Assembly (NCBI GenBank): GCA_015501075.1
Contig: JADNYJ010000023.1
Coordinates: 248,001-312,000 of the forward strand
Length of the DNA stretch: 64,000 nucleotides
DNA from: Gymnopilus junonius
Taxonomy: Eukaryota; Basidiomycota; Agaricomycetes; Agaricales; Galerinaceae
Reading direction: 5' to 3'
Both the position numbers and the translations under genes were made by a program. This document shows positions 22,287-34,848 of the stretch, piece after piece. Within the stretch, counting starts at the first letter, position 1. Each line of letters opens with the position of its first letter. Under the pieces are notes generated by a model, which made no database searches, had not been told where the DNA came from, and was given only the letters and a program-made list of their open reading frames with translations.

Positions 22287-25213
22287 ATGCCTTCATCCGA
22301 TGCATCCAGGAATGTTGGCCTCAAGCGAAAGGTCTCCAGCAAATTGCTGTCTACGTCAAGGAAAAAATTAAAACTCCAGCAACGATCTGCGGATGATTTG
22401 CCTTGGAAAGCCGTTCGAATACCTATTGAAGCGGGCTTGATAGGCGACGAGGGTATCCTCGAGCTGGAGGAGGTTGAAGGTGTTGACGTTGTCTACGATA
22501 CTACTGAAGGCGGACGCGTTGCCAAGTTTAACGTATGTGATCTCAATGTTCTCATTTTGCAATGAATTGACCTTTTGTAGGTTGTACAAGGCAGAAGTCC
22601 CGAAACCGAGGAACGCGTTGAAGACAAACTTGGAGAAGATGAGGCTGAAGATACCGAGCCTCCGGAAACCGAGCTCATCGTCGTTGAAGACTTGCCCGAA
22701 TTTGACTGTAAGTATGGTCAATAGAATATTCCCTTCAATACTGAATCCCAGTCTAGCTGAAAATTTGCTGCCAGAATGGCAGAAGTTCCCCTTGGACACG
22801 AAAGTTAAGATGGCCTTACATGCAAGGGGCTTTTCGACTCCTACTGCCATTCAAGCTGCATCCTTACCAGTTACTCTCGCCAGTAGAGATGTCGTTGGAG
22901 TCGCCCAAACGGTATCTGAATTTTATAGCATGAATAACTCGCTCGCCTTGCTCATTAGTTTTCCTCACAAGGGCTCCGGAAAAACTCTAGCATACGGCCT
23001 ACCCATTCTGCATTACTTGTTATCCCAACCCCGTCCTTCCTCATCTAAGAAACGCCCTCTATGTGCACTTGTCCTCGCTCCTACACGCGAATTAGCATTG
23101 CAGGTTTCGTCTCACCTGAACGCAATTTCGCACTCCATAGAAACATTAACCAACCCAAAAGTTTTAAATGCGGATAACGCAGAAGATACCCCCGAAGCAG
23201 GCAGTTCAAATCCGCCAGCGAAGCTGGTAAAGAGACCACCTCCTCATGTTAGCGTTGCAGCTATTGTTGGAGGGATGTCTTCGCAAAAGCAGAAACGCGT
23301 TTTGGATAGAGGTGTGGATATCCTCATTGCTACTCCTGGACGATTGTGGGACTTGTTGCAAGATGTTAGTGATTGAAAGTTTTGGGTAAAACTTTTCACT
23401 CATAATTGGTTTACAGGACGACGAACTCGCTCAGGAGATGCGCAAACTGAGATTCCTCGTACTGGACGAAGCAGACAGGATGATAGAAGCAGGGCATTTT
23501 GCTGAATTAGAGAATATCCTACGTCTCACCTTGAAAGAATCACAGTGAGTCTTGCTCACGTCATCTCTACCACTTTTCCGTCTCATTCTCCTTGCTATCC
23601 TGTAGGGACGAAGAAATTCCTAATGACGCCCATCTAAAAACTGATGGTCAACAAGAGGACGGGGAAGATACTAAAGTAGGCGTCAAGGACGACCTGCAGA
23701 CATTCGTCTTTTCTGCGACGTTGAGTAAGGACCTTCAACGCAACCTGAAGAAAAAGTTCCGTCCTAAGGGCAGTAAGAAACATTACAAGCACGATCAGGT
23801 CCCGGCATCCACCCTTGGTATGTGTTTCTAATTCTAGTTCTGAATCTTGTCTAAATGACGTTTCTTTCTACGCTCACAGATGACTTGTTACTCTGTCTCG
23901 ACTTTCGCGATCCAAACCCAGAAGTTATCGATCTCAGCCCTGTGGGGGGTGTCGTCTCAACGCTTCAAGAAGGTAAAATTGAATGTCTGTCAGGCGATAA
24001 GGTTAGTTTTATATTTTCTTCCATCTACTACTCTCTTCCGAAGAACCACGTAGCTTACGTTGCGTAACTTCAGGATGTTTATCTTTATTACTTCCTCTTA
24101 CGATATCCCGGCAAATCTCTCGTCTTCTTATCGTCCATTGATGGAATAAGAAGACTTATGCCGCTGGTCGAACTTCTCAACATTAAAGCTTACCCGCTGC
24201 ATTCGCAATTAGAACAGCGTCAGAGGCTGAAGAACCTTGACAGGTGAGCCTGCGACAAACTCTTACTCTTGGTAATCTATATGCTGAAGTTTGCTATTCG
24301 TTAAGATTCATGAAAACGCCCAACTCCGTCCTACTCGCGACGGACATCGCAGCCCGAGGTCTGGATATCTCAGCCGTGGACCATGTTATACATTTCCAGA
24401 TACCCCGGTCTGCCGATACATATATTCATCGCAACGGAAGGACGGCGCGTGCGATGCGCAAGGGTTTTAGTATGCTCATGGTTGCGCCAGATGAAAGGCG
24501 CGTCGTGAAGGCTCTGTTGGGGAGTTTAGGTCGAGGTATGGTTGTGCTTTCTATTATCCACAGGTGCTCACCTTTTGCTGATGGTTTGGCTTGTCTGCAT
24601 TACAGATGAAGCAGAAATTCCGGAGATGAGCATCGAACTGGGCATGCTTGACAAATTGAAAAATCGTGTCCAGCTAGCGAGGAAGATCGAAACGGCTCAA
24701 CACAAGGTTAAAAAGTCAAAACATGATCGTAATTGGATGAAAGAAACCGCGGAAGCCCTTGGTGTCGAGTTGGATTCGGACTTCATTAGGTTCGATATTT
24801 CTTCTTACTCGTTTCCTTTTTGAGTCTTTGTTACATCGTCTTTTCTCACTTAGTGACGCCGAAAGCGAGGACAGGCCCTCAAATAAGAAACGAAAAGCCC
24901 AGAACAGAGAAATGGCCGCTATGAAAGCTGAGCTCGGGCATCTCCTTTCTCAGCCTTTGCTTGCGAGGGGGATATCAACGAAGTATATCACTTCGGGAAG
25001 TCGGCCTATTGTCGACGATATCCTCGCTGGTGAATGTACGTACTTCCACCCACCTGGCTGCGTCTGGCTGGCTGCTAACGAATTTATGGTGCTCTAGTTA
25101 ATGAGACTATGTTGGGTCTAAAGAAGGCAGAGGCTGGCAGTGAAATGGCTGCCGTGAGGCAGAAGAAGAAATCCAAGGCTCCCAAATCTGCTGTTAAGAA
25201 GGAAGAAATGTAG
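22287..25213 (+). CDS. MAK5: DEAD-box RNA helicase MAK5 (DDX24-like), 60S ribosome biogenesis
   Basis: A nucleolar ATP-dependent RNA helicase needed for large-subunit assembly. All core motifs are visible in order: a Q motif ([10 protein letters not shown]), motif I AQTGSGKT (split by an intron after AQT), PTREL (Ia), TPGRL (Ib), [14 protein letters not shown] (II), FSAT (III), [10 protein letters not shown] (V) and HRNGRTAR (VI). A basic, KRK-rich N-terminus ([15 protein letters not shown]) and a long Lys-rich C-terminal extension ([21 protein letters not shown]) fit MAK5/DDX24 rather than a generic DEAD-box protein. So does the insert between motif Ia and the [12 protein letters not shown] block. 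Start ATG 22287; stop TAG 25211-25213. About nine GT-AG introns. No breaks were seen. Confidence 0.92.
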
Positions 25214-26172
25214 GAGGCATAGACTGGCGTTGGTGAGAATCTGTGGAATAGATTTTGGTAGGCTTTTCGAATGACTCCAGTTTTCCGCACACTTTGTTGT
25301 TTGACAACGATTATCACTTTAATTTGCTTCAAAATCATCCCGCCATTGTTTCCGGACAATTGAAGTGCGAAGCCTATTATTTTTATTTGTAGGTTGACAA
25401 ACATTGGCAAGGAGTTTGCAGCGCGCCCTGGCTAGACCTGCACATCGTTAAAACAAGCTGGGCTACCATAGTTACTTGTTAACAATCTTGCTATCTTGAT
25501 TCCCAAAGCCCTTCCTTCATTTCTTTTCGAGTTCTCGGTAAGCCTGGTTATTTTTGTATCATGACGGTAACTAAAAATGAGCCACAAACCTGAAGCTTAA
25601 TCTTACCAGTGAAAGCGTCGTTCGATGGTCTTTGATACTACCATGACAGTCAATCCGCCAGCTACAACATATAGCTTTGACCTCTCTTGAATGCTGATCC
25701 TAATGAATTTTGATCTACAGCTACTGCACCAATGGGGTAGTTACAGGCCGTCGTGATTCAGGTGTTTTGCCATGCTTGATGAAGTTTTACTGATTGATGC
25801 AAAAATGGACTTGATAGGCGCCTTAGACAGAATTGCTACTGATCTATACGATAGACTGGGAAACACACTGGGGCACATCTTAGGCCCATCGTGCAAGTTG
25901 GTATTCTTTTGTCAAGCCCTTTTTCAACGAATTTGATTAATGCAGGAAGTATTCACCCTTTCAGGTGCAGAACTGTTGGGAACGCTTCACCTTTGGCGCC
26001 AGCTTCCATATTCATTTCCGAATAGTTTCTCATAAAAAACAGGAAAATAAGACGTGTATAGTGTAAGTGTTCATTTTTGTCTCCTTGCTAGCATTCGATA
26101 CCTAAATCTATGGCCAGTTTGCTCTGGCTTAGCGGAGAATAAACTCCCTTGCCAACATACAAATAAAAGCAG
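25214..26172. other. Spacer with possible degraded 5' part of the cullin relic
   Basis: From about 25,800 a stretch reads LDRIATDLYDRLGNTL. At about 26,110 a fragment reads PVCSGLAE or QFALA-stop. Both vaguely recall cullin N-terminal repeats, but they are interrupted. 25214-25800 shows nothing beyond the MAK5 3' region. Confidence 0.35.
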
Positions 26173-27223
26173 GACTTTTTGATGCTGTTCTGCAGTTCAG
26201 TATACAACAGAAAGATGGAGATGGTGACTCGAGTGATGAAGATCTTATAAAGAAGATCATTAACTCTTTAGTCCTATTGAAGCTCGATGACATCTATGCC
26301 AACTACCATTCCCTTGTCCTTTATGAACAGTTTAGGGCTGTCTTCCTTACCGCGGTCGAGGGTTGTTACAGCAAGCCAGCAGAGACCTTCCTCGTCAATC
26401 AGGCAATGTCTGCCAACTACATTAGAAAGGCGGACGAGCACCTCCAAGAAGAGAAAATCGCGCCGTGAAGTATCGGCACAAGGAAGTGGGGAATATCCTC
26501 ATCAGTAAGTACGAGGATGTCAGTATTGAAGAGCATATCGAATTCATGTGGGAGAGTCTACCAATCTTGTCCGACAACGACCGATACGACGACCTCCGAG
26601 ATATGAATAACCTCCTCTCTCGCACACCTGAACATCAGGACCAGTTGAAGATAAATTTTGAAAGACATATCAAGGATGCTGCATTTGCCAAACTCGTCAT
26701 TGAGAAGGGGCGTAATGTCGTTCTTGAGGATCCTGGGGCATGCGTTGATGCATTACTGGGTGTATATTGGAAGAAGTCGGAGATCGTCAAGAAGAGCTTC
26801 AGAGGGGACGACACTTTTACAGTCTGCTTAAATGAATCCTTCAAAGAATCATTCGGCCCAGCCGCTACCGGAAAGCCATTGCAGGTACTGCCTCAACTTC
26901 TCGCGAAACAGGCAGAGGGACTTCTGCGTAAGAAGGAAGAACTTGAATATGTTCTGGATAATATAGCGTGCCCTTTGCCAGTAACTTTTGGATACCTCAA
27001 ATGCGCGAATACGAGATACTTATTTCATATCATCAGACCGGATAAGATTGAAGGATTGCGTGTAGTGACCCGGTTATGTTTCACTTTCTACCTTTCTCTT
27101 TTGTCCCAGTTATACCCTTCTTTTTCTTTGCTCCTCGACCAGGATAACAGTCTTATTCGATCCCGGTATGGGTTGAAGAATTACAGATTACGGAGGTTTC
27201 TTGCGCATGGCGAAGCTGAATAA
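26173..27223 (+). pseudogene. Cullin-1-like (CDC53) pseudogene, frameshifted and truncated
   Basis: The translation matches the cullin-repeat region of SCF scaffold cullins: LFDAVLQF, LIKKIINSLVLLKLDD, then (after a break) ISKYEDVSIEEHIEFMWE, YDDLRDMNNLLSR, DPGACVDALLGVYWKKSEIVKKSFRGD and LLAKQAEGLLRKKEE. The frame changes at about 26,460: EEKIAP ends in TGA and homology resumes one frame over at VKYRHKEVG. Homology fades after about 26,960. The cullin-homology domain and the C-terminal Rbx-binding and neddylation region, which a working cullin needs, are not seen. No start codon context or intact 5' exon is present. I infer a decayed duplicate of the CUL1 gene. Confidence 0.75.
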
Positions 27224-28458
27224 AGATTGTTTTGGGGAAATCAACAAGAGAGAGGTTCAATGTGACAGGCCTTTCGCAGGATTTGATCATTGCTTTCCGT
27301 TTACCTGGACATAGCCAATCCACTGGAATGAATATACGAGAGGACGGACTCACTACAAATACCCAATGTTTTCAATGACGTCCTAGGAGTGGCATCCGGA
27401 TGAAAAATTTCTTGGTTCCGAAAGTTTCGATGGCCCTTGAAAACGCTTTCAATTACCTTCCAGTTCCATTGATGTAGGGTAGCAGTCGACGTAAATTCAG
27501 GAACCCAGAAAGACGTGATTGGCGGACAGAGGTGACAGTGAACCATACATAGGACTAAGTACTAGTACACCGCCATTTGGCCCTAGCATGCACGCGACGT
27601 GAGATTCGCACGCGGCTGATATATCTTCGAAACGTGGGATCAGTGTGACTCGAAGGTGGCTAACAGGACCGGTTCTGGGATTGCAACACGGTGAGCACAC
27701 CTCGCGCCGGGAAGGCATGGAATTGGACGGACTGGCTGTGAATTGCGATGCCTGACCTGGTTGATGGTCATCATGTCCTGTCTATGTGATGAAATTTATT
27801 GTTTTCAGTCCCCCTATTACATTTCTTACATGCCGACCTATATTCCTCCTCTGCGTTATTTACATACTCGGTTCTATAAGATAGTCTACGTTCGTTGTGT
27901 GAATTCTAACAGGTGAAAAATATTCTATTGATTGTGTGACTGTGCAGTGTTTGAATGAGCACCGTAAATGTAGCCTGACCTCAATCCACCCTGTTATTTA
28001 TTTGCTTGACTTCTGAAAACAACACACTCGCACTGGGCAACCTATCATAGATAAAATCCTCACTATTGGCTGCATGGCTACATGTTATCTGTTTGAATAA
28101 GATACACCAGATATTTCATTCTGCCTGTAGCTTTTGGACTTGCTTGGCTATCTAAATTCAACTACACCTCTATGATGGTTTGCTATAGCTGAAATGTTTG
28201 TCTCCTAAGTAGTTTGATTGATGTCTCCAGCCTGCATCAGCACGGCAGAAATAGAGGACGACATTGAGGACTTAATTTTAGGGAATACTAGCAATTGTAA
28301 TTCATAACTTAGACATCTATAACATCACACAGACAGACTGGTCTTCAACACAGATACTGACATGGGGGATACATTTATTCAATCTAAATACATCGGTAAT
28401 GACAATCAGGAAGCTTTCAGCCATGCCTATGTCTGTTGTTCCTGTAATAATTTGAAAA
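27224..28458. other. 1.2-kb spacer, no gene seen
   Basis: AT-rich. Short open frames at 27301-27718 (-) have no recognised family. It lies between the cullin relic and the transposon-associated gene and may include the left margin of the island; I found no terminal repeat here. Confidence 0.4.
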
Positions 28459-29885
28459 TCAAGATGCAGCTGCTGTTCCCACAACCAGATTCGCAGCCCC
28501 TGCAACTACGTCGTCGACGCGCTGCTGCCAGTCATCAGCAGGGACATCTTTGATGTCATAATCTTCATCCACGCCGAAGGTGGCGCAATCGAGTTCGAGG
28601 GCCTTGTTGAATGCTCTGTATGTGACTCATAAGCCCTTCATTAAGAAGACAAGGTCGTTAAGATATTACATACCTTGCCGTCAAAGTAGTCGAGGTCCCC
28701 GCAGTGTCCCGAATGAACTTGAGATGTTTGTTGATTAGATTCCAGTATTTTTCACTGCCTTCACTTTCGACGTATATCCCACACTATCAAATAACTCAGA
28801 AAGCAGCTTGCACGAAGAAAGGAACTACTTACCATGAGTGCAACACGGGCACAGAGCTGAACTGTGGGGCGACAAGGGGTACCATGGACAATCACTTGCA
28901 CAAGTTTAAAGATGTTGATCTTGGTATCGATACTGTCCCGAATCTAAAGAATATCAGTCACTGTGTGATATAATAAGGAGCGGTGAATAGGAACTTAACT
29001 AATTTTTTCACTCTCGCGCGAGCTTGAGTGAGCGAGTAACTGACAAACGTGGTTATTTTTTCCCAACTAGAATAGTCATGCTTGATGCCCTGCGGCAAGT
29101 CAAACCGATATCTCTTCAAGATGTCCTGTTAAAAATCTAGAAGAGTTATCAAATAATATGATGTGCTAAAGCACTCACGAGAACATGGTTGCGAGGAATG
29201 TCACCTTTATATGCACTGATTTTGACAGAAAGCATGACTGCCAAGCCATAATTATTGATATTAGTCTGTAAACAACGGAGGGCCAATTGAGTAAAACAGT
29301 TCAGGTAAGATTTGGGTAAGACTGCAATTTTCCTTACCTTGAGATCTTCAGATAGTGTATAGGGAGGTGCAGCAGATTGCTGCGCATCTATTTTGTTTTC
29401 CAGAGCGAACAAGAGGGTAAATATTTTTGCTTGTCAGATGAGTGCAGAATCCTAGCCAATATCATCAACATGGAACAAGCAAATTGGAAGAAATTACTCA
29501 TCACCTTCGAAATAAAGGCTGCCACTTCATCGTGCTGCTCAGGGCGAAGCTTCTTCCTTGCAGCATATTGTTTGCACGGAGCAAGCACGGTGCCAACGGT
29601 AAAGGACGCAGGCTGCATTGTCTGGGGGCCATCATCGGGTTCCATATCGCCACCATCCTGAGGCTCTTCACCCAGATGCACATGCTTCCCGAGGACTGGT
29701 TCCGGGGATGGGCTCGACCTCAACATGGCATCCTCCATAGCTTGTTCTGCTGCTGAAAGGAAAATATGGGCACCCTCCCATTGCAAGGGGCGGGGTGCAA
29801 GGGTGTTTGACGCAAGAGCTTGAGTTTCCGGGGAAGACCTCGAATGAGCTGCGTGAGAGAGAGAAGAGGCCATTGCTGGAATCAT
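28459..29885 (-). CDS. Transposon-associated hypothetical protein (dispersed agaric family), about 380 aa
   Basis: I recognise the layout as one of the repetitive hypothetical-protein families of agaric genomes, but no function is known to me. The N-terminus (ATG 29885, or another at 29873) is low complexity (MIPAMASSLSHAAH). Then come WEGAHIFLSAAEQAMEDAML, an acidic stretch (EEPQDGGDMEPDDG), YAARKKLRPEQHDEVAAFI, AVMLSVKISAYKGDIPRNHV, RFDLPQGIKHDYSSW, VQLCARVALM and SEKYWNLINKHLKFIRDTAG. It ends with EDYDIKDVPADDWQQRV and stop TGA (28459-28461). About five short introns with good splice signals join these blocks. It follows the larger gene in the same direction, so the two may travel together. 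It seems intact. Confidence 0.6.
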
Positions 29886-30175
29886 GGTTAGGAGTGAGGT
29901 CAGACCAAGGCTTTTTGTATTGCGACACAATGGTCATGACTCAAATCGAGTGAGTCAAGGTGGAAATGAAATGACTCCGACAATGTATAATCGCCAGTCA
30001 AGTCGACATCTGGCCACCAGGTCTTCGGGTACTTAGTCAAATTATAATATGGAGGAAATGACAAGTTGAATGGATGCAAGCAAAACATTGATTAATAATA
30101 GGCTGGCATATTGCTTCTTGATTTGAATACTCCAAGAAGGCTATAACGAGAGCCCTGTTCAATGAAAAACTACAG
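29886..30175. other. Spacer between the two minus-strand island genes
   Basis: 290 bp with no coding signal; it presumably holds the 3' end of the upstream gene and the promoter of the downstream gene. Confidence 0.4.
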
Positions 30176-33100
30176 TTATTGTTGAGAAGGCCTCTCCAAA
30201 ACAAATGTGAATGACTGAGCAGTGACATTTGGACCAGCCACAGTCCCATCTCCCTCCATGTCTAATCTCATGTGCTTGTTCAGACCTGGGCCTGTCTGGT
30301 CTGTCTTGTTTGTCAAATCTTGCTTCTTCTGGTCAGCACGAGCTTTTGCTGCTGTTCGCTTGGCATCCTGTGTTGTCCGAAGGCCTCCTGCTATTTCAAA
30401 ATGTTTTGCCTGGCGATTTTGATGAAGAGGAATAGGTGCAGTGAGGGAATGGGGTAAGGTTCCACGGAGGAGGTAGGTGCGCATTGTGGAACGCGTGGGT
30501 GTTGATAATGAATTGCTCAATCGGCTTGTGTTCAATATAGCTCTTGGTGATACCTGATGCTACACGCTCCTGCATCACTGACTGCTTGCCTGATGCTGTA
30601 CATTTTGCGAAAGGACAATCGTGTTGAACATTATACACAAAATCTATAGCCTAAGAGTTCTTACTTTAGGACAGATCAGACAGGTAAAGGCAATGAAGTA
30701 TGTGCTGTGGAGGGTATAACAATGTATGTTGTTTCTTTATGATGTCGAGCCAGCATCGGCATCCCAAAAATTTCGTGTCGAGCTGATAGGATCTGGAATA
30801 CATTGAGTACGATGACAGCACGGTCACCTGTGCTAGTGGCTAAAATCGCTGTGATACGGCCAGTAATGACTTCATCACCCTATATGGAAAAATATTTTGG
30901 TGGAAATTGGGCAAAGGTGACTCTGAACTTACATGTAAAATTGACCTTGCAAAAACCCATGACCCTTTGTAACATTGGTCCCCAGAACGCACAACGGCAG
31001 ATCGACAAGCTGTCCACTGGGAATTTCGGTCTTCTGAAGCTTGGTTCAGAGCTTTAGAGCCTTCTGATTGGGACCAACAAGTGTACTTTCAATCCTCCTT
31101 TTTATTGTTATTCTGTTTCATATGCTTTAATGGTTCCAGTTTGAAAGTACCTGTTACATGTAAGAATGGCAAAAAAAGATCACGATCTGAACCAACCATT
31201 TTCCAACAGTTCCACATTAGTCCAACCCACCAAAGCTTGAAGTGTAGGGTGAGCATGTATGAAGTTACGGACTGATGGACCAGGTTGGTGCCATTCCCCT
31301 TCTGGTGTAGGTGACCAACCACCAGTTAGACGGTGTTTCAATACTTCTTGCCTAGCTAATTGGAAGGCTATGTCTCGACTTGGGGCAAGGTGGTTTGAAT
31401 AGATTGAACAATATCTGAAAATAGCATTAAAGCATTCAAAATTTTCTGTTGCTACCCCAACAAGAGGTCCAAAACGATGGATATCTTCCTTCAGGTGAAT
31501 GAGAAGATGTAATTTAATCTTGGATATAATTTTCGAAGGGTCGATCATGGCAAAAAGGTCAAGGACATTTGCAGCGGAAACTTCAATGTCAGACTGCAGA
31601 AGAGAGTTATACAAGGCAAACAGTATGATGCAAAATGATCAGACAAACGAGATACTCTTCCATATTTTGAATTTCCGGTATCCACAGAAGTGCAGCCAGT
31701 TCACCGACTGCCTTTGTGAGAAGAAACCTGGTGGCATCTACAAGATCATACACGTGGAAGACGTTCACTTGCGCTATAGTTTTGAACTGCCTTCCAATGA
31801 GCGAATTGGCATACTGCATGATATAATTGGCACGAATGGCGTGGATGGAAAGCCCCAATCGTTCAGTTGACTGCAGACGAACTGCATATATCTCCTTCTG
31901 ACTAGTGGTCCATGGAGTATGCGAGTCATGCCACAGGTACTTGACAATGCCTAATAATATGGTGTGGAGGATCTCGACAGGGGTATCAACAGCAGGATCA
32001 AACCCTGCAAACATTGACATGAGGATACAGTGTGATCGTTGAACAAGGGCTCACCATCAAGTGACAGAAATGGGTTCATAATTTCGTCTCTATGTTCCTT
32101 CACCCATTTGAGCAATTCAGCTTGAATATCACCTGTACTCCATTCACTATGGTCTTTGCACATGTTTCGAGCATGATCAATAAGGTCATCAATCCAAGGT
32201 TGAATATAAGCATCTTTGATGCCATTTTTTGTCTGTTCAGCATGTACATTCTGCGCGACACCTAAGCACGCCAACTTGACCTGGGACTCAATATCTGTGA
32301 GAATGGTTTTCGCTGACCGAGCAACACCAGCCTAGAAATAAATGTAGATTTAGTACAATTTATTCATGGTCACAGTGATTTGCAGGTTTGGCGATCCACC
32401 TCAAATAGTCTATGAAACCTGATATCACTTTCTTTGAGTTGTTGTGGCCCACCAACAAGGCATTTTCGGCATGGATGATTTCCGTTTGCTCTGATATGGC
32501 CACATACTTCGCTCTGAGCGGGATTATCTCCTGGGCCGCAGTTTACAAAAAGCTTGAAGCGTGTTTGTACTCCTGACGTGCCATGACGGACCCTTACTGG
32601 CTTCTTGTGCGTCGACCTGGTGATAATCAATAAAACTGAGCCGCGCTGCAAGAAGTAGACCTACTCGATAACTTGTTTGATACCATGAAATTGTTCTGGA
32701 ATACTAGCAACTGGCGATGTAGAAACAAAGTGAACATGGAATTCTTGTTGGAGGAGTTTCCGGGGTAGGTTTCGGTGACTGATGTAGATGTTCCAGTGCT
32801 TATTCCAGCTCTTGGACTGGTTTCCAGATACATCATCACCAAAAACATCTATCCAGCTAGTGTACAGGGGATCGCCTTCTGCCAGAGCCTGATCAGGATT
32901 GGGCATGAGTGTGGGATAACCTGATTTAATAGTGCAACCTATCTCTCAATGAGTGTGCTTACAAGGGATGATGTGGCTAGAACCTACTGTGCCAGTCAGG
33001 AACCAGATTCAAATCTAGTAAATCAAAGAAATTGTGCTCCAGGTCTGATGCACGGATTAAGAATGAATTAGTGTCAACAACAGTGGCAAGAGGCTGTAGG

Positions 33101-34525
33101 GGATATCAATATTTCAAGTAAATTATAAATTATACTAGAGAGGAATCGTACCTTCTCATTGAAAACAATAGCATATGCATCTGCAAAGACTTGCCCATCA
33201 GTGTCCTCCAACCATTGGACGGGAATAATAAAGTTGCTGTTCTTAAGGCGCGCAAGTTCATTGATGTAATAGTGGCGATCTCCAGCATCGTACATTGGGC
33301 TCAACGTATGTTGATCAACATCTTTCCGCCACTTCACAGCATGATAAACCTCAGAGATGACACCATTCGGAGGAATTACTGGATAGCGACGTATATGATC
33401 ACACACTGTTGGATTGGCCCAGTCCTGGTACATTCAGGGTATTCAGTATAAGATGCAGAGCTGGTACATATTGCTCACCATGGCCACAATAGTACATGGA
33501 TCATTCATAGAATAAACATTTCCCTTAGGTGACTTGTACTGTGTAGTAGGAACACCAGATGACTTCTGGATGGAAGTCTGTACTTTGCGCAAGTGATATA
33601 AAGAGGGAACATCGCATGCACCTGTTTCACGGAGAACCCAGAGGAACACCTCCATAAGCGAGTTTGAGATTCTCATTCTTGGGAGATTATCAAGTGTATC
33701 AAGCAGAAAGATCTGTAGAGTTATGGGTATATCAATCAAGTGATTCGAATCTGGCAAAATACACACCGTCTTCGATTCATATGGCGACCAAGCATCAGAA
33801 GCCTTAGGCTGACCCCATGCCTCTTCATTAAGTAGGTCTTCCATGTCAGGAGCCCTAGAGTCTGTTCAAAGGTAAGATGGATTGGTGGGTTGAGCACAGT
33901 TGGACAACACACATACGCGCATTTTGTAACAACTCTGTCAATATGTCGTCTTGTTCAAGCTCATCTAGAAGAAGTTGCCCGTCATTAGGTTCCTCGTCTG
34001 GGATCAAGTCCGCACAGTGCCAGAGATCAAAATCAATGGCCTCTCGCTCCAGTTGCTTTCTATCTTCAATTGCTGCGAGAGTGTGGTCAATCCCTGCATC
34101 AAAAGTTTCAGCGGACCCCGCATAGTTGTCCCACATTTCTTCTTCTTCTATGCTTGGTTTGGGCACATGGGGCAGCTGAGGAACAAAAGATTCAGGCCTT
34201 GAAGGTAGCATCACAAAATCCATTTCTTCCTGTGCATGTTCTTCTTCTTGCATCGAATGTTGCACTGCCATGAGGATGGCTTCCCTCTTCTCCTGGGCAC
34301 TAATTGAGTTGGCATGAAGTTCTGATTTCAGATGACCTGGAAGACTTTCTTTCTGAATCCAGTTCTTTTGTCCCTGCCTCGCCTCACATATCTTGCATAG
34401 GACCTTCTTGCTGTCATCCGACAATTCCACAACTGAAGAGACACTTTGTCAGTAGCGCGCAATATACAAGCAGAAGAAAACTTACACTCCGGAAGTGAGT
34501 TCTTCGACTTCCTCCCTCTGCCCAT
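30176..34525 (-). pseudogene. Large transposase-like protein of a dispersed agaric family, nearly intact with a 3' frameshift
   Basis: The product would exceed 1,100 residues in over ten exons. It starts MGRGRKSKNSLPE (ATG 34525). Next is a zinc-finger-like motif, C-K-I-C then H-x5-H (VLCKICEARQ...GHLKSELH), and an acidic region. Large conserved-looking blocks follow: [50 protein letters not shown], a Cys/His cluster (CGHIRANGNHPCRKC), [36 protein letters not shown]. It ends in a Lys/Arg/Gln-rich tail. The EILHTxLLG block recalls fungal transposases of the CACTA/Plavaka or KDZ type, but I cannot assign a superfamily. At about 30,465-30,480 the frame shifts (INTHAFHNAHL to RGTLPHSLTAPIPL), so this copy is probably defective. 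The family call is recognition; the function is inference. Confidence 0.6.
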
Positions 34526-34634
34526 TGCCTGTGGCTTTCTATGAACGGTTCTCCTGAAATGCAGCACCGAAGTTATGAAGCAGTCATAACCTGAGTCACA
34601 AGAGGCTAAAATTTCGTTTGTCGGAATATACATG

Positions 34635-34663
34635 GTGACAAATCGATGTCATTATATGTCAAG
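34635..34663 (+). repeat. 29-bp direct repeat, copy 1
   Basis: GTGACAAATCGATGTCATTA begins the repeat, and TATGTCAAG ends it. An identical copy lies at 44958-44986 in the same orientation. Inside it TGACA and TGTCA form a small inverted repeat around six bases, with another TGTCA nine to ten bases on. Copy 1 lies about 110 bp upstream of the large island gene. Confidence 0.9.
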
Positions 34664-34848
34664 CATTGGGTGTGACCTGTGACCGGTAGGAAATTTCGAC
34701 AGGCTTGCCAATTTCGACCAGTCCACTTAAACAGAGGCCCGTATGTGGCATTCATAGTGCAAAGTTTGCCGAATTCGAGAAAATAGTTGTCAGAGCATCA
34801 AATATAAACAACTCTGTCAGCGTATTAGGGATGGAAGCCTCAATTTGA

